Below are positions 25,326 to 38,779 of a stretch of DNA of 64,000 nt, in pieces. Source of the stretch: Blasia pusilla (taxonomy: Eukaryota; Marchantiophyta; Marchantiopsida; Blasiales). Position 1 is the stretch's first letter. Each line of letters starts with the position of its first letter. Position numbers and translations under genes: made by a program. The stretch spans positions 42,718,001 through 42,782,000 of the forward strand of contig CM114271.1 in the NCBI GenBank assembly GCA_050084515.1, in the 5' to 3' direction. Below the pieces are notes generated by a model, which saw only the letters and a list, made by a program, of their open reading frames with translations, did not search any database and was not told the DNA's origin.

Positions 25326-27935
25326 TTAGAGAAACTTTGACATGCTCGCAACAGTCGTGGAAGTTCTCACATCGTCCATGCAAGCTGGCCGAGTTGAGTG
25401 GTAAAACAGATGTGAAGTGATTTGAAGTAGCTCATCTGCAGTTTTCATACCTGTACACATCACCATCCAAAGTTGAGTAGTCAGATTCATCTTTAGTAAA
25501 TCAACAAGTGGGCATTGCTACAACTACAACCCTACATGTGATGAGTTGATACATGCAAATGTAAGGAAGCCTAACCTAACATAAAAATAGAATGTCAAAA
25601 GGTAAAAGCTCTTATATAAATCCCCACTAAAATATATCACTTGAAAACAGATAAGAAATAGAAATAAGTTATCTGACATTACCTGTTAATCGGTAGACAA
25701 GTTTTCCTGCATTGATGAAGAGCAATGTAGGGCATTCTTTGATTTTCAAAGCTGCCCCTAAATCCTGCTCCATGCCCACATCCAGTTTGACAGCCTGAAA
25801 CAGCAAGTCACTTAAAGTCAGGAAAAAGAGGTTGGAAAGTCACTAGACTATACATACTCCATGAAAAGACATCTATATCTTAAGGCAACATGGGTCTTTC
25901 TGCTCACCTCTTGGGTTGAGGGATTCTACACTGGAATAAAATCTACATGTCTTCTTTCATTTTTGCAACATTTTTTGATATGCTACTATTTTCATTTGTG
26001 CATTGCATGAGTATGCACTAACTAGTACTAATGTAAAACTGACAGGGAGCTAAAACTCTAAAACCGACAGAAGTTGCCCATGTATTCTCCACCTCCAACA
26101 GGAAACACACTCTATGCATACGAAATAACAATTTTCCTATTGGGTTCGCACATTGGTTAGGAGGACCAACAACATACCCTTACTGGATACTTCCGGCTAT
26201 CCAGAATCATTTTGACCATTGCTTCCAATTCTTTCAGCAGTTTCCAGCATTCCTCTCCACTGCACCTCATGCACAGTTACATCACACTTAAAACAATGCA
26301 TCATAGCTGCTATGCTTCCAATAGATATAAGGCAGGAGACTAATATTCCTTTTCCGTCCAGACCATAAGACCGTAAATTGCTCTCTGATTTGGTCTGCTC
26401 TGTTTTCCTCAGGGTCTATGAAGTTTTTTTGAGAAACACCTCATGGGAGAAGAATTGGGAAAGTATCCACGATTCATGTTTTGAATCCAAAATCCGATTT
26501 TCTCTTAAGGGTGCGAGTCCTGCTTTGGCTGACAAACTCAGCATTTGATTCTCAGAGAAATTTGGTTGGATAAGATGCAGTAGTAGTACCTGGAGCCATA
26601 TCTTTCGAACCCTAGGAGGATGAGAGGAGTTGGATCTTGGAGAGCAACAAGTTCCCACTCCAGAGAATTGATCTCCCTCACTATCCATTCATACTCTTCT
26701 TGTTCCCAGTTGAGTGAAAGTTGCTCGTCAGCAGTACCTTCATCATCACTTCCCTCGTCCTCCACATTCTTGATTGTGGGTTTCCCAAAACTCTCGAAAA
26801 ATTGTGAGACTTGAAACCCATAGCCATCATCCTCACCTTCAGGCCAGGTTGGATCGTCCTCCTCCATGAAAAGTGGGTAATCATCCTCTTCATTCTCCTC
26901 GCCATCTTCTTGAGTCATACTGTTCGGGAGCCAACACACACCTGTCAACTTCGTGTTTACATACAGCTCCTCATTTTAGGCACTCGGGAAGCGCCTCTTA
27001 CTCCCAATTGTACAAGATTATTCCGAAAACTGCATGCGTAAGCTTTTGATACCTCCGACGACAATACCCGTAACATTCACACCACCTGCTAGACAAATAA
27101 CCACTTATTCCCCTACAATAAAATCCAATTCTACAGAAACTCTTGGCCTTTAATCGACTCTCAATCCGATGTCACCCGGCACACAGTCAGAATCGGTGAG
27201 AACCTCTTACTCCCAATAGGAAAAGATCCCAAAACTGCAACAGTAAAAGCGTAAGTTTCTGATACCTCCGAGGGAAACACCTCCATTTCACAGAATCTGT
27301 AGAACGAATAACTACTCCTTCCTGAATACTAAAATACACCTCCTCAATCCAATCGATTCCCAATCCAATGTCACCCGGTTCACAGATAGACTCGGGACGT
27401 AGCAAGTCATATAGTCACAAAATCCGGTGGTTTAGTGGATGGCTTACGGTATTGAAGCTTCAGGCGTCGCAACTGATACCACAACTGCAAATGAAAGTGC
27501 ATAATCAATAACTTCACTTGCAGACCAACGCTTCGGATATTGAAATGGAAGGCAAACTCCAGCAGCTGAAGTCCAGTAGATACTACATACGCAATTGTCA
27601 TGAACTTCGTAACCGTGTCCGGAATCAGACGACTCGAGGAAATGTAAGGGAAGCGCTTGTTACTGGTAGGACCCATGCTGGTATGGTGGAGAACACTGGA
27701 ATTCTGAGATGGTGAAGTTGCGTTTGGTACCTGCTCTTCTCCCAATGGCAGCTCGCTTCAGCGGAGACCTTGAATTCCCGGATACCAATCCGCTACACTG
27801 CACAGACCATGAAAACACCAGCCGCCAGCGTCGAGGGGATACGGAAGCGCGGAGTGGAAGTCCTGCGCGGAGACGAGTGCCTTCCGGAGTGACCACCAGA
27901 GCCCTCCCCGAGAACGATGTTGACGCCACCGCCAT
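25326..27935 (-). CDS. MRL7/SVR4-like thioredoxin-fold plastid protein
   Basis: The product resembles plant MRL7 (also SVR4/ECB1), a thioredoxin-like-fold protein needed for plastid gene expression and chloroplast biogenesis. Minus-strand exons are 27935-27731 (Ala/Arg/Ser-rich transit peptide from ATG), an exon ending at 27266 whose start I cannot fix (about 27400), 26919-26590, 26259-26178, 25794-25683 and 25450-25326 (stop). The third is acidic, then gives DDPTWPEGEDDGYGFQVSQF and EYEWIVREINSLEWELVAL. The last exons form the thioredoxin-like half: WKLLKELEAMVKMI, AVKLDVG, ALKIKECPTLLFINAGK, TADELLQ and HSTRPACM. No CxxC active site is visible, as expected of this atypical fold. Phases fit if the uncertain exon has length 1 modulo 3. 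The gene converges on the pullulanase gene. Confidence 0.8.
26985..27410 (-). repeat. Diverged tandem duplication around an MRL7-like exon
   Basis: Read on the minus strand, the segment 27410-27195 (exon and splice donor CGGAG|GTATC) is followed by a diverged copy at 27190-26985. The copies share CCGGGTGACAT-GGATTG, the donor with GGAGGTATCA-AA-CTTACGC, and AGTAAGAGG afterwards. The second copy carries a TAA in the equivalent frame, so it is a non-coding pseudo-exon within the intron. Weaker similarity at 27670-27470 (AGTAACAAGCGCTTCCC, GATTCCGGACACGG) suggests a third copy. Confidence 0.7.
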
Positions 27936-29350
27936 AGCTCCGAATCGCTCAAGCTCTAACTCGCTGGTCCCTGGTCGCCAACGACACTCCCGACTGAGCT
28001 CGAATCGCTCTCCGCAACTCTCTCCAGTGCCGGATACAGTTCAATTCTTCCCGACGCGAACGAGCTCCAGGAATCGATCGTTCCAGCGCCGAGAGCTCTC
28101 ACTTTCCCCACGGACTTCCCTGTCGCGCCGAGAGAATAGAGACATGGCGCGCGGGTTTAGGGGTTTACACTATTCGTCCCGGATCTTAATCGCACTTGAA
28201 ATGGTAGCGGCTCCGATTTTTGGGACCCCCTTGTTTGGAGGCCGGTCGTAAAATTATACTAGTAAGGACCCTCGCCCTATTCATCAGGTCACCTAACCCG
28301 AGGAAACCGCAGGTTCTATGTGGATAAGAGATTAAGAAATGTATTAATACCATTAGAGCAATCCCACCCGACCATACGAGCCGGCTTGGAGGGTGTCTGG
28401 CGCGGCGGGCCCCACGGGTGCAAAAAGTGAGCCCCCATCGTGCGCCGGGAAAGTCGCGGCCCGGGCGATGAAGGGCCGTTTTTGCAATCGGGTAGCGGCC
28501 CGCGTTGCCCTTGCCATTCCCGATCGAGTGGTCGAGGATCGTGCGGGGCTTATGCACATCGGACGACCATTGGGAGGTGAAAATCCTGAGCAAATATTTC
28601 AATTTCTGCCGCTTGTGACCTCGACGGGAGTCACGGTAATTTCAAAGCCAAATGTCGTGCGACGTGCTCTCTCTCCGTGTTAGGGCTAGTTTTCTCGTGT
28701 GCTTTGGAAATCCGGTGCATAGTTTTCTCGTGTGCTTTGGAAATCTGGTGCATAGTGAGGCGGGATTGGACTCGCTTCTGCCCCATTTCTTACGGGACTA
28801 CACATCTTGCTAGTCAATATAGCGGCAACGACCACAGCCAGAGGTACGAATTTTGCCACTGCTCACTTGAAGTAGCTTTCAATTTCTTAGGTGAACATTT
28901 CACAAGATCCTATTATTGGTTCGAGACAAAAGAATCAGTCATTTTGGGACAGGGTTGCTAAACACTATAACCAGAATCAACCAAGAGGCACCCAAGAGCG
29001 AGGAGCTAGATCTTTGGAAAGCAAGTGGGATGACTAGAAGCATGATGTTGCCAAATTTGGTGGCTCAATTGCTTGTGTAGAAGATCAACATCGGTTGTCA
29101 TTCACACAAGTCTAAGATCCATCTAACTATGAATCCTAAAATCTCTACACATGAATGACTGGACAACCCCAATTCCCCCCCTAACTGGTGGTTAGGTCCC
29201 TCTAACTCTAGATAGCCTAAAAAACAAATCTAAATGCTATGCATCTTTTTGGTGCTAAGATCAGGAGGTTGGGTGTTATGTCTCCCTATCGTTAGTCACC
29301 TTCCTGCAATCAATTACATCAAGAGTTGTCTTGTAATATACCTATCACAC
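27936..29350. other. Upstream intergenic region of the MRL7-like gene
   Basis: The divergent frame at 27709-28251 on the plus strand is the antisense of exon 1 plus promoter and is not called. A GC-rich block at 28380-28560 starts after TTAGAGCAATCCCAC, similar in style to the ends of plant MITEs, but no matching terminal repeat was found. PPT-like and LTR-like sequence of the neighbouring retroelement remnant lies at about 28.95-29.2 kb. Confidence 0.4.
28687..28752 (+). repeat. Two tandem copies of a 33-bp unit
   Basis: The unit begins TAGTTTTCTCGTGTGCTTTG and is repeated head to tail at 28687-28719 and 28720-28752, with a single C/T difference. This is a recent local duplication. Confidence 0.95.
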
Positions 29351-30862
29351 CTATATACTTCTAGGACAAAACCAACGTCAATGAGGATTCAAGTCAAGAG
29401 GCGGTGTCAAACACGACATTTTCCATCCTCGAGAACACCCATCACAGACTAGCATTATGGTTACTTCTCTAAGAGACCCACAGAAAATGCATCTCAAGCC
29501 TGCAAGAACAACTTCCAAACTTGGATCAATACTCCCATCTATGTTCGGAAGATGACATGGCGCACAATTACGCACATGATATTTCCAAACGGTATCATCA
29601 TGACCCTCTAAAACAAAGACTCCTAGCCTTTAGGTAAAATCTCTGAAAATCGTAGAACAATGGGTTCTGTTGTCACGTCTAATGTCGTTGGCGCCATTTG
29701 CTACACGTAGACATAATTTCCAAGATGGAATTTTTGAATCCCTTGTCGATAGTCTCCTCCACGCGTAGTCGCATATCTTAGAGTATCACAATGTTGAACG
29801 ATAGCCAAGTTCTCAACTGCCATAGGCATAACTCTTGAAAAGAGGTCAGCCCAATAAGAACACACTCTCACCCATCCATGTGGATAGTTGAGGACAATTA
29901 CCTCAACCACATCTTGCCGAATAGTTGACGATAACTGTGGCTCTCTCCCATAGAGCAAGAAATATGATGAAAATGATGCCAAGGATGCTTACCGATTGAA
30001 GCAGAAACCCATTTCCAACCACAACAACTGTAGGTCCCAATCTCCTAAGTGTCTTCTCCACTCCATACTTGCGCAATCCTCTCTTCATCGTCTGCACAAC
30101 TCTCTCTACCAAACCATCTGCCTCCATATGATCCCGAGAGTCGTACAATGATCGATCAGCGCTTGAGCATACAAAACCTGAAAGTCATCCCTCAACTCAG
30201 TATTGTGGTCTGTCAACACCTTTGCTAGTGCATCGAAATGACTTAGCACTTAATCAAGAAATGCATAAGCCGCTCCCTCACTCGACCTGTCCGGAAATCC
30301 TACCAACTCAATCCACTTGGAGAAGAATCCACTTGGGTGGTATCGGGGCAGTGAACGATGCCCACACCCTATCACATACAATGCATCTGGTTACAAACTG
30401 CTGAACATCAATATGCATACCACGCCACCAATACTAAATTTAAAGCAAGCTATACATACACTTGACTCCAAAATGACCAAACTCCTTGTGAGCATGTCTC
30501 ACGACTTGTGCTCGCAGCGAAGTATGCAACACCATCCGTACTTGTCTATCCTCCCAAACTTGAAGCACATCCGACCCCTCCCACTTGAACCTCTTGACTT
30601 GTTGTAGGACTCGACCCCACTCTTTAGAATCCACTATGCTCGCTAAAATACCAATGCGTAGCTACTCCAAGACCATCTCATCATCGTGGATGTCTCGAGT
30701 CCCTGTCGAGTCCTCACTAGCAGTTGGATCTAAGGACTGACCATCCAACATTCCTCCTAGACTGGATGCCTCCTGTTGACCTAACATAGCCAACACACAC
30801 AAATAGGTAGATGCGTGGCAACTCGACACCATCTCCTCATCACTCTCACCATGCCACCTAGC
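29351..30862 (-). pseudogene. Remnant of PHD-finger gypsy element: integrase and PHD
   Basis: Minus-strand peptides match the 51.7-61.4 kb element in order. RWHGESDEEMV and SLDPTASED (30.86-30.66 kb) equal its RNase H-integrase linker. MVLHTSLRAQVVRHAHKEFGHFGVK (given here in part as VVRHAHKEFGHFGVK, about 30.55 kb) is the integrase zinc-binding region. EADGLVERVVQTMKRGLRKYG (in part ADGLVERVVQTMKRGL, about 30.1 kb) is the integrase core end. The PHD finger lies at 29503-29354 (RCIFCGS, MLVCDGCSRGWKMSCL, RWFCPRS). Its zinc-ligand His is replaced by Lys, the last Cys is Ser, and a stop lies inside. A polypurine tract (AGTTAGGGGGGG) follows at about 29186-29174, in the same place as in the other copies. 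Everything upstream of the linker (gag to RNase H) is missing. Confidence 0.85.
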
Positions 30863-31059
30863 TCCAATTGAAGCTAGGTGGAGGAGGTAGAGTTTATTGT
30901 TTGCAATGTGACTTGTTTCATTTGAGAACACATATCCTTTGATGGTAGAGAAGATGGATTTTATGATGTTGGGCCGATGTTGAGCAATGTTCTTTTCTAT
31001 CATGCTTCTACGTTTTTTAATGCCAATCTTGTATGTCACAGAAGCTTGCATCTCTAACC

Positions 31060-34000
31060 ACGCTCAAACATCTAAGTCATGTATAAAGATCCAAGGTTAG
31101 GGTCCAAAATTGGACTATCAAGACTTGGCTTGGTGTGAAATCCGCCATGCCAATCTCTCAATCCATCTCGTGTCCTTGGTTTAACCCCTATGGTTCCGAA
31201 GATGGGTTTCATGTTCCAAAATTCTTAAGAGACCCTCCCCTTATATATAGTTCTAGAAAAATTCAGTCCCTATCTCATCCAAGGAATTCCTCTTAGGTGC
31301 TACTTGAAGTCCTCAACCAAAACTATTATTTCAAAACTTGTTGGGCCCATTGTAGGATTTTAGCTTGTGCATTTTTATGGATCTTTAATGCGTTGGAACC
31401 GGTTCCTTGCAAGCTTTCCAAATCCACCTTATTCATCCCAAACAAATCCTTATTATGACCTCAAATGTTAAAACTACCAAACTCTCGATGAGATTCCAAC
31501 CTAAGTTATAGCCTTCTCGGAGTCAAACTCTTATGGGACTTGAACTCTTCTCTAGTTCCATATTGTGCTTGGTGATACTCTTTTGGATTATAACCATCAT
31601 CATTTTTATACACTCATTCATGATCGCATCTCGTTTCTTTGACTCATGCACTACACATTCAGACGCCATTTGCAAGTCTTAGAAGCCACAATAGACTCCT
31701 AACTTAACTGAGTTGCAAAATGGTAAATTTGACTCATAGTTAGGGACTATAACTTGACTTGTCTTGTTTTCTTACATTCATAATATTTTCATAATTGGCT
31801 TGCAAAAAAATCATATTTAACGACTATAATATACTTGAAACTATTGTTTTCTTATACTCGCCATATTGTTGTAATTGGCTTGTAACAAACTCGCAAATTT
31901 TTGCAGCTTTGCGACAATATTGTCGGCCAATTGTGAGTTTGACTCAAAAATACCTCGTAAAAATACTTGGAAAGAGCTTGCAAGATTTCATTTCCCAATT
32001 CTTGAGTCTTATTTCATGCTTGCAAACATATTTTCATTGAGATATTTGACACTCTAATCACATTAGTTGAATGATGCAACAAAGATGAAATCTTCATATC
32101 TATTTTAAAGATTTATACATAAACCATTTTGTAGTGAAAATCCTAGCCATGCTAGTGGCATGCATCTAATTTATTATGCATTTGGAGCTACACTACACTT
32201 GTTAAAAAGTCAACATCCAAAGACATCCCAATGGGCATCGTTGTCGCACCCACCGGTCCAATACTTAAAGTGGCACTAATAGATATGTTTCTGCCCAATC
32301 TTATGTGGCAATGCCTATTACGAATAGGCCTCATACCTCCATTAGGTGCAAAATTTGATAAGAATATCCTACTTTTCCTTACAGCAATTGGGAACTTTGT
32401 AAGGCAGATCTACGAGAACAAGGAGATCTCATTTTCCTCTTCGTGCTCATCCTCCTCATCCTCATCGTACTTTTCATCCTGTGAATGGTCATCTATTCCT
32501 ACAAGTCAATCTTATGAGGTGTGGGGATCTGATATTGTCAACATGAGCATGTGTACCCGGTGTCATACCTCCTCTACCTTGTGTTTATTGTGGGATGCGG
32601 CATGCCATGTTATACCATACATGTAACATGGATCTAGTGAAAATAACTAAATGGAAGAGACTACATTAGTACTAGAGTTTGAGGAACCTACCATGGACAA
32701 GGTCCTTATAAGCAAAGACCAACCTCTTAGTTTTTTTGGCCCCGTCCTACAACCCATACCATGTAAATTGCACAAAGCATCCACATAATCGATTAAGTCT
32801 TCTCAAAACCCATCTTACTAACCCTCCATTCAAGGAGGGATATTCCAAGAAGAGAGAAATGAGCTCTCCAAACTCTCTCTCCTTGAGAATAAAACCTCTT
32901 CTCCAAACTCTCTCCTCAATAACATGTGCGCACATGTCATCGTCTCAACCGTAAGCTACGATAGTAGATGAAGGGGTACTTTCGAAAGCACAAAATCAAC
33001 CGAGGAAAAAATTAATATGGAACTTACCTCAAAATACCTCCAAATGACAATATTTAAGTCACCCTCCTCCTTAGTACATCCTCCTCAACTTATGGGGACT
33101 GATGTCCAACTTCCTCATATAAGTTTTGCTCTAATAAGAAAGACGTCACACTTAATACGGTCGGAAGGGATTGGAGTCACTTTAGGAAGGGAGGCGGCTA
33201 TTTTCAAGTGTAATTAAAGTAGCTCTTATAAATTGAGGGGTATGAAAATTTAGAAATGCACTAATTGTATTTTAGAATAATTCCAAATTTGAGAAGATTA
33301 TGAACAAGCCTTCTACTTTGATACATGATTTTACTTTCCTAGATATCACATTCCATAAATAAGAAGGTCCCTTTTTACTATACTATAGCTAATATATTCC
33401 CTAGTGTATCAAAGTGGCTCCATATCTAAGTATAAGGGAGAAGGCTATGAAGCAATTGGAGTAAATTTCAACCATTCATAAGAAATGGAATGATTCAATG
33501 CGAGAATCCTTGAGTAGAACCAAAATCATAATTATACGGAATCTATACTATTATTTGAGGAGCGTTTTTTCAAATGGCGATAGCTAAATGTTCACACGTG
33601 TCATTTTAAGCTTAGGAATGTATAACGTGTGGCATAATTGAGCGTTTAGGGTGGCATGACCGGGTCCTAACTAGTTCAAAAAATTGGATACTGCTTACAA
33701 CCTAATTTTACCAATTGAACAAAAAAACATTAGAGTGGGTTGGAGTGTGGAAAGAAAGACAAACCATGAATGATGGAAGATAGAAGAGCCCATGAAAACT
33801 AGGGTAATTACTCGAGCAGCTGATGCTAGATGCTCCGATGGGATTCCTGCCAACAATAAATGGCAACTGAACTTAACATCTTGGCACTCATCATGTTTGA
33901 ATCTCTCCCATCTTTATTTTCATTTATCTAATTATGATTTTAGGCAAATCAACTGCGGTTACCTCCTAGCCTTGCAAAGACATCCAAGGTGGTTTCCTCG

Positions 34001-36100
34001 AAGTCTTCCCACTTTCTAAATTAAAGTCAATTCTTCACTCCTCAAATTAATTAAATCCACTTTCTCACTTTCCTGCTTCTAATTGTGGTTCCCACTCCAA
34101 TAATAAAACATGAAAATTTTCAACCTACTAGCAAATCAAATTATCATTAAAAAAGGTTGAATCTATGAATATTCTTATTTTGTCTTGTAGCATTCACTCA
34201 TTATATAAATTAGTTGATGCTTATGCTATGCATGAGTTAGAAATGATGACTAATTAAATTGTGCATCATTAACCTAAAATGATTAGCGACATAAATAATC
34301 CTAAGAATAATGAGATTCAAGATGTTCATGCAATGCACGAGGTTGGTAATGTAACATTGGTATACCAATTTACTCTCCGCTACTTAGATGGACTAAGTTG
34401 GTTGGATAGGACACGTGTTGGGACAAGAGACTACTGTAGAGGACAAGTGTTGAGCCGAGAGGTGTTTGTTTATGGGAAAGGGTTGTCATTCATTCAAATA
34501 TAGATATATAATACAATATAATTATTTATTGTATGTTGAACATTTTCAAGTATGAATTTTAGAGTCTCTCTTTTCTAAAATAGAAGTGTCTTTAAATATG
34601 CAATGAGAAAGGAGGGGTTTACTTATGGATGTGTTGCCCAATTTTGTTAAGGGAGTGGAATCATAATATTATTTGCATTAGCTTCTTTTGTAGACGCTCT
34701 CCTTCTGTGCCACATGTGGAGTCTTTCACAATTGGATTTATTTTAGTGGTACCCTATCCTAAGTTATAGACATGGAAAAATAGAGGAAATAAAATATTTT
34801 ACATTGTCATAAATACTTGACTGGAAATTTATTTATTCTATTATTTATGTTTAAACGACTCCACAATTGAAACATGTTACCCAAGGTTCATATGGTAGTT
34901 CTTCAAGTTTTTGGGGATTCCATAAATATCAAACGGGAAAAATTTCCACTTAAATTTTACATCATTATAAATAATGTGCTAAAATATCCAACCAAAAATG
35001 ATTTCATATCACCCTTCCATGAACAAAAATATCCAACCAATTAAAAAAATTGGAAGTTTGGTTGTGAGGGAAATTTACGAGATATTTTGGAAAAAAAGAA
35101 ATAATTCTAGTCGAGAAGAATTCTTTTCCCAAAGGACGAGAGATGGTAAGGTTTTATTTTTCAAATAAAGGGCTTTAAAGTTAGATTTTGCATCATCATA
35201 ATACTCAACCTGATGTTCATTTATACTACAATATCAAACTCCAAATTTGCGTCATGCTACAAAGACTTCATATGGGAGTTCTTCCTTTTCTGGGCTTGCC
35301 ATGACTATCAAACAAAAAAATCACGTCAAATTTTACATGGTTAAGAATATTGTGCCCGAGATATCTAACAAAATTTTTCATATCGCATTTCCATGAGAAA
35401 CTTTTTTTCTCAAAATATCAAACCAATCTTTTCCATTTTCAAAATGTCATTTCATTCTTACCTCATTTTTTTTATTTCCATGTATCTAATACAATAACTC
35501 CAAATTAAAAATATTAATTAAGATAGTACAATCAAATTATTATCCAAAAACCTCAAAAAGGAAATAATAAGTATATCATTTTACTAATGGATGTCCATAC
35601 GATGCAAATTACCCATCATTCCTACAATGATGTAATTAATTTTCCAAATCTATTATAAATTAATTTGGAATGAACTTATCGGTTGAGAGATGGAACCATC
35701 TTATTGGCTACAAGGTCAAAGGACCATATTGAATGGGAAACCCATCTATCCAAGAGGAGAGATGTTTGAAAATGAGAAGGTTTTATACAATAACATAAGG
35801 AAGTAGAAAAAAAATATGACTTCAAAAGGAAAATGACTCCTTTAAAAGCCTATGAATTTAAACTTAAAATGAACCGATACATAAACCTAGGTTCGAGAAG
35901 AGGGTTTAACAAGTAAGAAGATTAACACGGCGGGGAAGAAACGCGGGAGACTAACCAGAAGAAAGGGCAACACGAAGAAGGAGGTGTCAAAAGAAGTATA
36001 GGACGCGGAGAAGAACAAAAATTTAAATAATAATAGCGCGAGACAGTAATTGGTTCAGAAAATTTACCTAATTCTTGACGTCCAATAATTTACGGTCTTT
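31060..36100. other. AT-rich intergenic DNA, no recognised gene
   Basis: No frame shows a protein domain and no RNA gene was seen. A serine-codon microsatellite-like stretch (TCCTCCTCATCCTCATC, about 32447) and many short A/T runs are present. Weak partial copies of the motif CTCCAAACTCTCTCC (32.87-32.91 kb) recall the inverted-repeat arms at 49 kb but are too short to classify. Old, heavily decayed transposons are likely. Confidence 0.45.
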
Positions 36101-36368
36101 CGGCATCAATTATTCTCTCCTGTGAGTATTGTAGAATCTTTTGTTTTTCTCCCGTCCTTCCTTCCGATTCTACGGCCTATGCATAAATAAATAAAAGAAT
36201 TGAACCTTCCGAAAATAAATATTTCGGCTAAAATGGAGAACTCCTAAGTGTATAAATACAGGAAGATTTGAGTCATTTGACACCCCCACTTGAATCTTAT
36301 CCCGAGTCCCTTTATACGAGATATTCGACCGAAAGACGTCGGGACGAGTGCCGTTTTGTCCGTAGTTA

Positions 36369-36391
36369 TCCGTCCGTCCGTCCGTCCGTCC
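36369..36391. repeat. (TCCG)n tetranucleotide repeat in OEP21 upstream region
   Basis: A pure run of TCCG units about 230 bases upstream of the OEP21 start codon, probably in the promoter or 5' untranslated region. Confidence 0.9.
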
Positions 36392-36618
36392 TCGCGTCAC
36401 TGGGCTGCCTAAACCCTCCGTGACGGTGAAACCGGCACATCCAGTCCGTCTCTCCGATCGAGAGAGACGAGCGCGAGCACTGTGAGCGAAATATCGTTTT
36501 CTGGTTGAGGATTGGTATATTGATCGAGAGGTCGATCGATCTCGGCAGTAGAGTAGATTGCGGGGCAGAATCCGAGCGCGGAGCACGAGCGAGGCGGAGA
36601 TAGTACTCGTCTAGTAGG

Positions 36619-38779
36619 ATGGAGACGTCGTTGAGATACGGTGGTGAGAACAAGCAGCTCCTCCTCCATGCGAAGGAGAACTTTCTGCTCGACAAGTCCT
36701 TCTTTCTTCAGGTATGGTATGAGGTGGTCGATTTCTGGGACTGCGTCGCGTGGAATTTCTCGGAGGCGCTTGGGGCGGGGCGTGCGTTTTTCCTTCATTG
36801 CGTTGAGAAACTGCGCGCTGTCTATCTGTCTGTCAGAGTTTGGGACAGTGAAGGACTCCGTTGCGTGCTTCCTGGAAGGTTCGCTGTGTGTGCGTGATGG
36901 GGTTTTCTTTCTGGAGCTGTAGCTGGATATTGTTCCAGCCACAGGAATTTGTGCGGGGGCTTTTGTTTTCTACCATTTGTCCTTGTCGTGGGCCACCTAG
37001 TTGGCCGTGATTTGTCCAATCTAATCAAAATTTTCCTTTTCTGAGAGGTTCTGCGGGTTTGGATTGGTGGTCACTCTTCGGAATTCGTCGGTTAGGTTAC
37101 AGGAAAGCAGTGTTTCGTGCTCACTTGCGATCTTTCGGGTGCTTCTCTTTCTCCCGCCGCTTAGATAGTCACATGGGATAGAGGGCCACGGTTTTACTGC
37201 CGCTCAGGAATTGACACGGAACCAGCGTTGAGGCATTGTCACCGTTTACTCCCGTATGATCTGGAGGTTTGGTTTAATTCGTTTTCTCTCTCGGAGAGGT
37301 TTTATTTCTTTATGCTGTGATTTCTTGGACAAGCGAAGTAGCTAGGGGATAATTCACGGTAGTGCTTGAACTGCCTCTCCGTTTTCATCACCTTGCTTCC
37401 ATCTGTGGCAACTTTCCTGCCATCACTTCCCTTCTCGGAAGATGGGGGCGCCCTGGTGTATGGGCCAGGCATGCCTGAAGGTGCGGATTTCTTGTTGGGA
37501 TTCGTGCGACCTGAGATTGCCCAAAGGAAGGGCGGTGAATTAATTCTGTACGCAGTGACCCTACCATGTCTGGTGATTTTCGCAATCAAGTAGAACTTGG
37601 CCCGAACACACAGCATCGTTTCGCGAAATCAAGAGCTCACCTCGTGCTTTATGCAGTTTCACGGGAAGTTGAACACCCACACCGGGAGAGCGAGTGGAAT
37701 CGCTCATGTGAAGAAGAAGTTCTTTCCCGAGGTACACGATTTTACCTCAATTCCAGTTGCAGGTCCATGTAATCAACACGACACAAGAGTTCAAGAACTA
37801 GAAAACTATGTGATTGTGTTCCAGATAGTACTGCAGACGTGATGGTCACAGTCGGAAACAGTTTTAAGTTTACACAATAATGGATGAATTAAGAATCACA
37901 CTGGACCTTCTTGGGGGGTAATTTGAATTTTAGGTTTATGGAACGCAGTCAGGGATTGGAGCGTGGCGTGGAACATGAAATCTCAGCGTTGAGGGGCTTA
38001 TAGTGACCGTTCGGATTGCAGTTGTTGACAAGCTTAGATATTGGAGCCAAGTTTGATTCTGAGCCTTATGAGTTCACATATGACATTCAAGGCAAGAAGA
38101 CTCTACCTCTTACGGACAACGGGTTGCTCAGCATTGATCTGAAAGGAGGCTACAACTTCAACCCTGGGACCAAGTTGGTGAGTTGCTGTATTCCCCAAAG
38201 GGGATACTCTGTGTTCTAAATGAAATCATCAAGAGTGGGGTTTCTGAGCAATTAGCTTTCATTCTGTACAAGTTGCCGTGAAGGTATCACTGTTCCCTTG
38301 AACTGTCCTTAGATGATGTGCAAAAACTTCCTTCTTATTTACCCCCAATACTGTGGGTTGCATGATACGGAGGACCGACTGTTATGTCTGCCAGGGAAAG
38401 GCCAGGGGAGTGGTTGAATTAAGCTACAAGATCTTCAACTTCACAGAGGATCAAGACTTGAAGATTAAACTCGGATACAACCCATTCCAGAAGGTAATTT
38501 ATTGTACCTAGCTTTCATCTCGATTTCAGGGCTTCGAATACTCTTGTCAACTCCAGCTACAACTTCACGACCAATTCTTCATGTTTCTCGGCTCCATTGT
38601 TTTATAGCAGTCACGTCTTTGTAGTTAGGAGATGAGTCATGTCACTTTCCACGGCCGACTCAGTTGACATCATATTTCGGGATGGTGCTCCACAGAAACC
38701 ATACTTTCAAATCAGGGAGAACAATTGGACTTTGAATGCGGACACTTCCGGTGGCTGGAGTGTAATTTATGACTTGTGA
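36619..38779 (+). CDS. OEP21: Chloroplast outer envelope pore protein OEP21
   Basis: OEP21 forms a beta-barrel, anion-selective pore in the chloroplast outer envelope, passing triose phosphates and other phosphorylated metabolites. Five exons, all in phase 0, give 168 residues, close to the family's usual length: 36619-36711 (METSLRYGG...LLLHAKENF), 37657-37731 ([17 protein letters not shown]), 38022-38177 ([35 protein letters not shown]), 38395-38493 ([26 protein letters not shown]) and 38696-38779 ([24 protein letters not shown]-stop). The METSLRY start and the QIRENNWT-ending block are hallmarks of the family. There is no cleavable transit peptide, as expected for this outer-envelope protein. 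Alternating hydrophobic residues fit amphipathic strands. Splice sites are GT-AG throughout and the frame is intact, so the gene looks functional. Confidence 0.95.

Noticed and set aside
25385-25410. tRNA-like D-arm sequence (GGCCGAGTTGAGTGG)
   Set aside because: No acceptor stem or T-arm around it; it lies in the last exon of the MRL7-like gene.
27709-28251. 180-codon open frame opposite the MRL7-like exon 1
   Set aside because: It is the antisense of a GC-rich first exon and promoter; no domain.
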